Assembly: GCA_007449985.2 (NCBI GenBank)
Contig: VIIQ02000167.1
Span: forward strand, 1-64,000
Direction of reading: 5' to 3'
DNA from: Desmodesmus armatus
Lineage: Eukaryota > Chlorophyta > Chlorophyceae > Sphaeropleales > Scenedesmaceae
DNA length: 64,000 nt
The translations under genes were made by a program, and so were the position numbers. Positions 29,892 through 40,380 of the stretch are shown one piece after another; position 1 is the stretch's first letter, and each line of letters begins with the position of its first letter. The notes under the pieces were generated by a model that was not told the origin of the DNA, searched no databases, and saw nothing but the letters and a program-made list of their open reading frames with translations.

Positions 29892-32800
29892 ATGAACACC
29901 CAGGCGTTCAATGCCTTTGGCCAAGGGACAGTGGGGACACTGGGCGCGGGCCTTGGCCTTGGCTTGTCTTTCCAGGACTTCCCGGCCAGTCAGGACAACT
30001 ACCTGGAGTTTGCAGAGTTCAGCCAGGTATGCAGCATTATACCTGGGCTTCCAACAGGGCAGCAAAGCGCCCTGCTGGGTGCGGCTGCTGTCCTGCAGTT
30101 GCAGTTGCAGCACCCTCTGCTCATGGGTGCCCCTGCTGTGCCCTTGTTGTTCGTGCAGGGTGCAGATTATTCTGGGATCGACGAGCTCTCCCTTGGTGTG
30201 CAGCAGGTAACGCTGTGGGGATGATCCCTCCTGTGCCTGTCACTGACATGCAGCGTTCCACAGCAGTTGCAGGCCAACCTGCATAGCAACAGGACTGCAT
30301 GAGACGCGCAGTGTGTCACCTGTGCCTCCTTGCTGTGCATGTTGTGCAACTTGTACAGCTGAAGTTTGATGAGAACTTTGAAGACATCCTGGATGAGGCC
30401 TCCAGCACACGCACACCAGTCCACCTGCCGGAGTGGGCTTGCGCGTGAGTGCACCTCATCAGCACATGCAGCATCAGTTCAGGACTTGCACAACTGTGCT
30501 TGCCACAGGCTGGCAGCGAGTATGGCCACCTGCATGCCTTGCATTGCATGCAGGACACAGTCAGGCTGTCCTGGTGTCACACAGCAGCCCTGCAGGTCCA
30601 CCCAATACGGTTGTTGTGAGGAATCTCAGCACACAATTTCCTTGCGGCAACTGACACATGTACCTGTTGGGTGCAAGTCATACGTCAACACACACATACC
30701 CTGTGTATGGGCGCAGCAGTCAAAGCAGAAGACCCAAGGGGCTGCATGCACATGCCTCAAGCCCCACAGCAGCTGTCCTTACTGTCATGCTGTCCTCAAC
30801 AGGTACTGCGGTGTACACAACCCCGCCTGCGTGGTCAAGTGCTTGTCGAGCGGCAAGTGGTTCTGCAATGGCCGCATGGGGAGCTCTGGCTCCTGCATCA
30901 TTGTGCACCTGGTACGGTCTGATGTGCATGGCGACTGGGGCTACATGGCTTGGGCACTATGCCAGCAGCATTTGCATGATGCCATGTCTGTGACGATGTT
31001 TGCTGTTGTTGTTGTGCTGCTTCACAGCTTGGCTAAAATGTTGCGCCCGGTAGCAGTCCAGTCTGCAGGCCCTGCTCACCCCCCTCCCCACACAGTGTGC
31101 TGAAGTGAATGCGTTTGCTGCTGCTGCTCTGCATACCTTCCGTTGCTGCTGCTTCCTTGCGCAGGTGAAGACCAAGTCTCGTGAGGTGCAGCTGCACAAG
31201 GACAGTGCCCTGGGGGAGGCTGTGCTGGAGTGCTATGCCAGCGGCAACCGCAACGTGTTCAGCCTGGGCTTTGTGCCAGTAGCAGGGGACAACACAGTGG
31301 TGCTGCTTGCGCGCGACACCCCAGCCAGCAGCCCAGCAGTGCGTGACCTTGGGGTGGACATGAGCCAGGTAAGCTGTGGTGTGTGTGGTGTGGTGTGGTG
31401 TGGGAGGCGATTGTCGGGGACTGGGTGGGTCAGTGCAGCCAGCGAGGGGGTTGGGGCCTACTGCTGCCACATGCCAGGTCTGTTGTAGCGCACTGGGGAA
31501 GGTATACTTGCAGCAGGTGTGTTGCTGTTGTGGCGTTGCACGTGTGCAGACAATGGCAATGGGATGTGGTAGGCAGGCGCTCACAACGCAACTCCCCAGC
31601 CAACATGAACATGATGGGTTTGTAGGTATAGCAACAACACCTGCACTGTGCGAAATGGCTCCGTCAGACATTCCAAGGCCGTCAGGCGCCTTGGATGGTG
31701 CGCATCTACCTGTCACTGAGCAGCGCACAGCTAGGCAGTTGCGTTGTACTGCATGCGGTGCGGCAAGCATAGGGCTGCTGCAATGTACGCTTGCCTGCGT
31801 GCTGACATGATGGCGTTGGCTGCGTGCATTTTTGCGTGTGGTGGTGCAGTGGCAGCCCATCATTGAGGACCGCCAGTTTGTGCGCTGGCTGGTCAAGATG
31901 CCCACTGACGATGAGCGCCTGCGAGCACGCCGCCTGACACCGCAGCAGGTGAGTTGCTAGGGCCTGCAGTGGGCGCTGCTCAGGCAGATGGGCAGGCATG
32001 AGGCGCAGGATGGCGGCAGTGACTGCAGCCTGTCAGCTTCAGGCTGACAGCAGCCTGGAGGGTTACGGCAGAGTGCTTGCACCAAGGAGACGTGAGCCCA
32101 TGCACTTGTCAATATGGGGCAACATGATGAAGGGGCGCATGCGCCCAGTCCTGATAGCCATTGCCAGTGCATGTTGACCGATGTGTTTATGTCCATGTCG
32201 ATGTTCATGGTGCAGGTGTCTGCCCTGGAGGATCTATGGAAGGCCACCCCTGACGCAAAGGTGGAGGACCTTGACGCAGCAGAGGTGAGGCGAGGAGAGT
32301 ACGCTGGGGGTGGGGGGCAGGGGTGCGTGCCTGTCTCCAACTGAGGGAGGACTGTCAGTGTGGGCGGGGTGCGTGTTGTGCGCGCAGCAATATTGGGGCG
32401 CAGTGCGCAGCTGCGAAAGTGAACGGCTGGATCGGCGGCGTCATGGGCATGGTCTTTTCAATACCTGCAAGGGTGGCGCGTCAGCAGCCGCTCTGTTTGG
32501 CTGTGTGCGTGCTGCCTGCATGTCTGTGCAGGTGTGGGGTTCACATACTCATCGGGGGCTGTGTGGCTGGTGCATGCACTGCTTTAGTGACCGCATGCAC
32601 CAAGTTATGGGTGCGTCTTGCCTGGCCAGGTGCTGTGAATTCACCACAACTGCCCCCACCACTGTGGAGGTGACGGAGACGGCTATCGCTCACACACACC
32701 CGGTCAACACCATGTGCTGGGCATTATGCGCATGCAGGCACAGCCTGAGAACCAGCTGACGCCGGTGGTGCTGCGCTATGAGGACGCTGCCCAGTACCAG

Positions 32801-35800
32801 TCTGTGCTGAAGCCCCTGGTGAAGCTGGAGGCTGATTACGACAAGTCCATGAAGGAGGCGCAGAGCCGCAACGGCATCAACGTGCGCTGGGACGTGGGGC
32901 TCAACAAGAAGAAGCTGGCCTACTTTTTCTTCCCACAGGTGAGGCAGCAGTGAAAGCGACAGCAATTACAGCAGGGGGACCAGCAGGCGTAGCAGCTGCA
33001 GGTTCTTCCTTCCGCCGGGAAGGCAGCAGCGGTACCGCAGCAGTCACAGCAGGGGCATCAGCAGGCTTAGCAGCTGCAGATGATTCCTCCCTCATGTGGG
33101 GCGGCAGCGAGGCGGCAGCGACAGCAGTCACAGCAGGGGCACCAGCAGGCGCAGCAGCTGCAGAACAAAAGCAGGCGGAGCAGCAGGCACAGGGACAGGC
33201 ACAGCAGCAGGGGTTGTAGCAGGTGCAGTTGTAGGCCAGCAGCAGCTTGCATGGATAGCCGCTAGCAGCAGGCGCAGTTGGGCAGGGGTAAGGGGGCAAG
33301 AACAGGTGGTGCAGCCCTGGCACTTAGCGCTGCTCCTCACCAGGCAGTGCGGCACACAAGGCAACCTTGGAGCTGAACTCGTTTGTGTGCCTGCGTCATC
33401 TTTGCTTGTGTCACACTCAGGATGATGTGGAGGTGAAGTTGATGATGGGTGACGAGCTGCGCCTGCGCCACAAGTGCCCTGCAGGGAGGCCGCCCTGGGA
33501 GGGCACCGGCCACGTCATTGTCACAGGAGGCAGCAGCGAGGAGGTGAGAGTAAGCATGGGGTGGTGCCAGCAACCACGCCACCTCCAACACCCTGTGCAG
33601 CAGAGCGCGGGATTGCTTACGGAATGTTTCAAAGCAGGGCGATATGAACTCACTGCTGATGTTCATGTCTTCCAGCACTAATGCCGTCTGCGGTGCATGC
33701 TGGTGTGCACCGACTGCATGAACTGCACCTGACATCACCTGTTCAACCCTTCCATGAGGTATCCGGCATAATATGCTGAGCAATGCCAAGCGGGCTCGCT
33801 GTGCTGTGCTGTGCTGTGCTGTGCTGTGGTGTGGTGTGCTGTGGCGCTTGCAGGTGTGCATCGAGATGGTGAAGGCTGATGTCCCTGAGGACACCACCGT
33901 CGACTACAGCCTGGAGTTTGTGTGGAAGTCTACCAGCTTTGACCGCATGAACACCGCACTCAAGCTCTTCAAGGACTACAGCGCCTCCATCAGTGGCTAC
34001 CTCTTCCATGTGCTGCTTGGGCACGAGGTGAGGGCGCCTTATTGTGGGCGTGGTCGGGGTGGGGTGGCATGTGATGGTGGGTGCTGTTTGTGCCGCCGGC
34101 AGTTGTCAGGATCGTGCCAGGTAGGTGTTTCATCCGACCCAACCGTTACTCAGTGCAATGCGCGCGCTATGTCTACGTCGTTTGCTCAACCAGCCAGGTT
34201 GTACTGTCCTGGAGGCTGCACAGTGCTGGACCCTGGACACATTCTTGCCAGGCGTGTTGAAACCCCCTGCTGCCTGCGCCGGCAATGCCCTGTGTGTCTG
34301 TGTGCAGGTCGAACCCATCACGCTGCGCATACCCCTTCCAAAGTCGGGTTTCAGTGCCCCCAACTTGCCTGAGCTCAACCACAGCCAGCTGCATGCTGTC
34401 CGCAGCGTGCTGCAGCAGCCTCTCTCACTGATCCAGGTGAGCCTGCAAAGTGCTGCACATCCTCACGTACACTTGGGCATTCCCGTGAGGTCAACGGCAA
34501 TGATCCCATGGGTAGGGCACCTGGGGGTCATCCAAACCTGATCTTATCTCATCCTGTTCAGATGGCTCATGTAAGGCTGCACAACATGGTTGTGATATGC
34601 TCACCATTGTGGTTGTCTAGCACTAGTGTGGTCCAGCACTAATGTGTAGTCAACTCAAGAGGGAGATTGTGGAGGGCTCAGCATGCCTTGCTGGTGTTGA
34701 CTCCTGTGCTTTGGTCTGTAGGCCTGCTGGAGCTTGAAGAAGTCAAAGTCGCTTGCCTGACTTTAACCTTTTCAAGCTCCAGTAGGCCTACAGGGCAAAG
34801 CGCAGGGTGGAAAACCAGCATGGCATCAAGCCGGCACGCTCCTGGTTGGCATGTCTTTGTGCCAATCCACAACAATGGTCACAGAGCTGAATGCTTCGTT
34901 GAGCACAGCAGAGTTCTGTAGAGCAGAGAGAGAGAGTGGCACCGGCAGTCAATGCATTGGGCGCAGTCGAGCTTTGCAGAGCATCCGCGATAGCAAGAAA
35001 AGGGGGCTCAGCAGACATCTTTTGAGTGCAGGGTGGGCAGTGGCATTGTCCTGGCCCTGCGCTGGATTACTTCTTCTGTAGGATACTTCAACGGGCTGTC
35101 CCTTGATGAACAAGCTCGATCACGCCGTGGGCCAGGCGCACCCCGTCATTTGTTCTGTGGCTGGCTCTGTGCTGCTCCGTCTGCAACCTGGCTGTTTGCA
35201 GGGCCCACCCGGTACCGGCAAGACCGTCACGAGTGCCACCATCGTGTACCACCTGTGCACCACAGCAGGCAGCCAGGTGCTGGTGTGTGCGCCCAGCAAC
35301 GTGGGTGTGGACCAGCTGGCGGAGAAGATTGCGGCCACGGGCCTCAAGGTGGTGCGCCTGTGCGCCAAGAGCAGGGAGGCCGTGGCCAGCCCGGTGGAGC
35401 ACCTCACCCTGCACCACCAGGTGGGTGTGGCTCTGTGTGGTTGAGGAGGGCTTTTGGTTGTAGCGGAGAGTGAGAGGTGGTTGTAGTGGAGAGTCAGAGG
35501 AGGAGACATGTCACGAGAAGGGTGTGGGTGCTTTGGGAGGGACAGACGGCAAGTTGGGCTTGCACGTGAGCAGGCGCCAGTCAAGTCACTGTTGTTCGGT
35601 GTGTGTGGTCTGGGAAGGACAGTCGGCAAGCTAGGCTTGCACATGAGAAAGCGACAGTCAAGACATTCCACTTCAGCCATTTTTGGGTCAAGCGTTGGGG
35701 TTCTGCTCCTGCTCCAAACATGAGACCATAGGCACACCATGCAGATGTCTGGCGCATTACATGATCATGCAGATAGTATGGCCTATGCGGCTGTCACCAT

Positions 35801-38800
35801 GCATGCTGACCTTGCAAGTGCCACCTTTTGCTCGCCTTGTGTTGTCCCTGTTGCAGGTCGCTCACCTGAATGTGCCTGGCAGTGAGTTGTACCGCAAGCT
35901 GCGTCAGCTCAAGGGTGAGAAGGGCGGCCTCACGAGCCAGGACGAGCGACACTTTGCACAGATCCGGCGCTCTCTGGAGGCGGAGGTCCTGGCACATGCC
36001 GACGTGGTGAGAGCGCGGTGTCATGCCATAGTTTGGCGAGCATGCGCAAAGCTGGGAGCGGGAGCTGGCTTGTGTGCAAAGGATAGCTTGAGGACAAAGG
36101 TCCCGCCGGCCGGCCACCCCTACCAGCTCCTGGCATGTTGACCAGTCAGTAAGGGGTGTGCACTGTGCCTTGCTTGTGCACTTTGCACCCCACTGCCGCA
36201 ATTGCTGCTGCCATATTGCATTGCGTGCATTCTTCAGAGCTTCCAGCTGTCTTCTGCGCCCAGATGTCATGCCCTGTGTGCTGCAGCATGCTACACTGTT
36301 GTCTGACGGTCTGTTGGTGTGCCTGGGCGCAGGTGTGTGCGACATGCGTGGGTGCTGGTGATGCGCGTCTGTCAGTGCTGCGCTTCCAGCATGTCTTGGT
36401 GGACGAGTGCACACAGGCCAGCGAGCCAGAGGCCCTGATACCCCTGGTGCTGGGTGCCAAACAGGTGGGTGGGGGCAACAGCTGTACGTCGCACAGAAGG
36501 ATGAGGCAGCTGTGCATTGCCGCGCTCCGTCGGGGTTGTTGATTTCTCAGCATGATTGTGTGCTTGGACGCGCAGCACCATGCGGTCAAGGTTTTGTGCA
36601 AGAGTTTTGGGGTTTGTGGGCTGAGTCCATGCAAGTGCGAGCATTGCGAGTGCATACGACACGCTGCTGGCATCAAGCCATCATGAGCATTTGCAAGTGC
36701 ATCCAACACGCTGCTGGCATCAAGCCACGAGGTCTCGTCCCTGAGGCCTGCATCTCTCTCCCGGGTTTCCGCTGCCCCACAGGTGATCCTTGTTGGCGAC
36801 CACTGCCAGCTGCCCCCTGTGATCATGTGCAAGCGTGCTGCCGAGGCCGGTCTGACCCAGAGCCTGTTTGAGCGGCTGAGGCTGCTGGGCATCAAGCCCA
36901 TCCGGCTGCAGGTGCAGTACCGCATGCACCCCTGCCTGTCAGAGTTCCCGAGCAACACCTTCTACGAGGGTACCCTGCAGGTGAAGAGGGGGGGAGGGGT
37001 GGCGCTGCAGCTAATGGGAAGTTGGAAAATCGTTCAGATGGGGCAGGGGAGGGGAGGAGGGGGAGAGCGCACTGCGGCTGAGAGGTGGAACGGGATGCAG
37101 CTGCAGCTGGCGAGCAATGGGGCAGTCTCAACTGCAAGGAGTGCTTGCAAAGCCAAGGTTGCCGCTGCAGATTCGTCGTTGTGTGCGCCCTCTTTGGACC
37201 GGCAGCCTTGTCGCATGCTTTGTATGAATTTGTGCATGTGCGTGTCTACTGGCTGAATGCTGCTGCTGCTGCTGGTCGTTGGTTGCAGAATGGTGCTGGT
37301 GCTGGGGACAGGATCGGTGGTGCGCCGGCTTTCCCCTGGCCCAAGCCTGACAAGCCCATGATGTTTTGGGCCCAGCTGGGGCCTGAGGAGATCAGTGCCA
37401 GCGGTGAGTTTCCGGGCGCAGTTGAAATGTTGTGCCGTTTTGATGTACCAAAAAAAGACAGTATTGGCCATGCACTGATCAGCTGCCAAGGGGCACTCTG
37501 ATGCGTCGCAGCTTGCACATGCACACTCAACACCATTGCCCAATTCTTTCATGATTGGCTGCATGGCTGTGGCTGCTCCAGCCTTGAGGGGCAACCGTAC
37601 AGCCATGCCTGCAACAGCAGCGGCCGCTCACAGTGGCACCGGTGGCATGAATGTGGCTGTATCCCAATCTGAGCCGACGCGCAACATCAAGAGTGATCTG
37701 GAGTAAGGCTCTCGAGCAGTGGGCGTGACAGTTGTGCCCTGCTTGCGCGAGTCGATCGGCAACGTCAAGCGTGATTTGGAGTATGTTTCGAGTAGTGGGC
37801 GTGACAGTTGTGCTCTGCTTGCGCGCAGGCACGAGCTACCTGAACCGCACAGAGGCTGCCAACGTGGAGAAGCTCCTCACACGCTTCCTGCAGAGCGGCG
37901 TGCTGCCCAACCAGCTAGGCGTGATCACCCCCTACGAGGGACAGCGCGCGCACACGGTGGCAACACTGCTGCGACACGGTGAGGCAATCAGGAGGCTGAT
38001 GCTGCTGGCACCTGGGTGCTGTGCACACTGGAGTCGTTTCGGCCATCCATCAGGACACACTGACAAGTGGTGCTGTGTTTTGCTTTGTACAAATCGTTCC
38101 CAGTTATGTGGCCGCATTCTGTACTGGCCGCATTGTGTACTGGCCGCATTCTGTACTGGCCGCATTCCGCACTGGTGGCCGGTTGTGCTCCACCTGGCTG
38201 TGTCTTCTTCTTGTTGTCCACCTGTCACACCCAGTGTGCTGCTGCTATGTGCTGCAGGGCCCCTGAGGCAGGACCTGTACAAGGCGATTGAGGTGTCGAG
38301 TGTGGATGCATTCCAGGTACAGCACCCACAGGGCTTCACAGCTAGCTGCAGGGATGTCTGCAGGGGCAATTGCTAGTAGCACCTTGAGCGCATGTTCAGT
38401 CCTGCTGTGCTGCTGGAGCTAGCTTGTGATGCGCACAGACGACATTTGTCAGCATGCGCCATGTAGGCCTTTTTTGTGGGTGGCGGGAACACGGTGTACA
38501 AGAGGGATGGCCCCATACATGCCAGCCGGCGTGTGCAAGGGACCTACCTGCCTGCCCTTGCAACAGGCACCAAGTCACATGTCATGCTCGTCGGAGTCAA
38601 AGAGATTATCTATGCTGACGATGCAATTGGCCCAATGTGCTGGGGACAAATGCGTGTATGTCTGTGTGTCCTGCCTCTGGGCCGCCAGTTATATATTGAC
38701 AACATGTGTCACCCTACATGTCTGTTTGTTGGCGCAGGGTCGTGAGAAGGACTACATTGTGGTGTCGTGCGTGAGGTCCAACGAGCAGAGCGGGATCGGC

Positions 38801-40380
38801 TTTCTGTCAGACCCGCGCCGCATGAATGTGGCCCTGACACGCGCCAGGTGCGCTGCCCCTGGGTCACATATCTTCTTGCAGGGCTGCTGCAGTGGACAGC
38901 AGGACACCATCATAGCGTCCTTGATCTTCTTGTTCGTGCTGCAGTCAAGTTGTGTTGAACAACCTGGCCTCAGCTGTTGTTGAGCTGTTTGATTGCACCC
39001 AAGCCTGAAGCTCAGCTGCCTGTTGGCGCCATGCGCCTCCGGTCAGATGTGTGATGACGTGTGGCTGCACCGCTGTGTGTGCTGTGCTGCTTGGTGGGGT
39101 CATTGCTGCAGGTTTGGTCTCATCCTGCTGGGTAACCCGCGCGTGCTGAGCAGACAGCCCCTCTGGAACTCGCTGCTGACGCACTTCAAGGAGCATGTGA
39201 GTGCATGTACCTCCCCCTGGGCCCGTGACCTGTTGCCCTCACACTGATGCATGTTCGTGCAGGGGCACCACCAGGCTTGCCCAAGCCCCCTGTTCAGCAA
39301 TGGCTGCCTGCAGCATCCTCGCCCGCTAAGCTGGCCTACGGGCTTTTTTGCATGTTTTCTCGCGGAAGGGACATGCTGCAGGTGCCTTTCCCTGTATGAT
39401 TGTATTCCAACTAGTGCAGCCATGCACGGCTGTGCGCTACATCACACTGCCATGGTTCAATCACAATACAGGGGCCGGCCCTAACCTGCCGGCGCTGCTG
39501 CCCCTGCTGCTGCTGCTCACAGGAGCTGCTGGTGGAGGGTCCCCTCACCAACCTCAAGCCCTCCATGATTGCGCTCAGCCAGCCCAAGCGCAAGTTTGAC
39601 CGGGCAGCGTTTGGGGTCGGCGGCGTGGGTGCGGGAGCAATGGGAGCAATAGGCCGCTACCACCCCCCAGAGAAGGTTGGCGACCCCATCCCTGGTGCCA
39701 CCCCCGCTGCTGCTGGGGCTGCTGGCGGCGGCTCTGCTGGCGGTGCTGCCGGCAACAGCACAGCAGCAGCAGCGCCAGGCCGAGGCGCCAAGGCAGCAGC
39801 AGGCACAGCAGACGGCTTCCTGTCGGCAGCCAGCAACGGCACTGCTGCTGGCGGCCTGGGGGGTGGCAGCTTCTTTGGCAACCCGCTGGGCTTCTCTCCC
39901 TTCTCGGGGACGTCTTACGCCATCCCAGCCCTCCCGGGGGCAGACGGGCGGGGTGGGGCCCGGGGTGCTGGCAAGGGCAGTAGCCTGGGGGGCAGCAGCC
40001 GCAGCCTGAGCAGCCAGCTGGGCCCTGCCACACAGGTGGATGTGGGCGGCCTGGGTGCCAGCCAGGGAGGCCTGGGGCTGGGCGGCTTTGGCAGCCTGGG
40101 CAGCATGCTGACCCAGGGCAGTGGGGGCATGGGAGGGTTCAGCCAGTTTGGGGGCAGTGCCACGCTGGGAGGGTCAGCAGGGCTGGGGCTTGGCGCACTC
40201 GGGGATGCTCCCCTCAGCCAAGCCGGCTTTGGGTATGGAGCGGGCACGGAGGACTATGGCAGTGTTGGGCCTGGGGACGGCTTCTTGACGCAGGGTACAG
40301 GGCTCAGCCAGGCAGGGTTTGGGGACCTGCTGGGCAGCGACCTCACACAGCAGCAGCAGCGCAACAGGCTCGGCAGCTGA
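29892..40380 (+). CDS. UPF1: UPF1 RNA helicase (nonsense-mediated decay)
   Basis: Twenty-one exons join in phase to 1150 residues: 29892-30026, 30159-30206, 30359-30444, 30803-30911, 31165-31368, 31850-31948, 32216-32284, 32738-32938, 33421-33543, 33854-34027, 34308-34436, 35202-35420, 35857-36006, 36333-36464, 36783-36980, 37289-37403, 37829-37978, 38258-38316, 38738-38847, 39112-39196 and 39523-40380. Residues about 65-230 are the Cys/His-rich domain that binds UPF2 ([23 protein letters not shown]). Then the 1B domain, Walker A GPPGTGKT, motif [33 protein letters not shown] and VALTRAR of an SF1 helicase. The tail is Gly-rich with repeated SQ/TQ sites ([24 protein letters not shown]), the targets of SMG1-type kinases in other organisms. 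UPF1 is a cytoplasmic ATP-dependent 5'-3' helicase that triggers decay of mRNAs with early stops. All core motifs are present. Confidence 0.97.
34704..34805 (+). ncRNA. miRNA-precursor-like hairpin in UPF1 intron 11
   Basis: Two 47-nt arms (34704-34750 and 34759-34805) are reverse complements over 40 of 47 positions. Four of the seven differences are G-U wobbles, and an 8-nt loop (GCTTGCCT) joins the arms. A 22-nt core (TGTAGGCCT...GAGCTTGAA and its partner) pairs with one wobble. It lies in the sense strand of the 765-nt intron 34437-35201. Alternatives are a small palindromic MITE or a recent inverted duplication. No expression evidence is available. Confidence 0.55.
35535..35680 (+). repeat. 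77-bp direct repeat in UPF1 intron 12
   Basis: Blocks GACAG-CGGCAAG, GGCTTGCAC-TGAG and GACAGTCAAG-like occur at about 35541 and again at 35618 in the same order, about 80% alike. Confidence 0.7.
36625..36730 (+). repeat. 47-bp direct repeat in UPF1 intron 14
   Basis: CACGCTGCTGGCATCAAGCC is found at 36660 and 36707. Preceding GCAAGTGC and GCAT blocks are also repeated. Confidence 0.75.
37683..37828 (+). repeat. 76-bp tandem duplication of the 3' splice-site region, UPF1 intron 16
   Basis: GTGGGCGTGACAGTTGTG occurs at about 37719 and 37795, with shared flanks CAAC-TCAAG-GTGAT-TGGAGTA and CTGCTTGCGCG. The downstream copy ends in the used acceptor GCGCGCAG at 37828; the upstream copy ends GCGCGAG. 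Confidence 0.8.
38108..38172 (+). repeat. 16-18-bp tandem repeat in UPF1 intron 17
   Basis: Units of CTGTACTGGCCGCATT repeated about four times, with a degenerate last unit. Confidence 0.85.
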
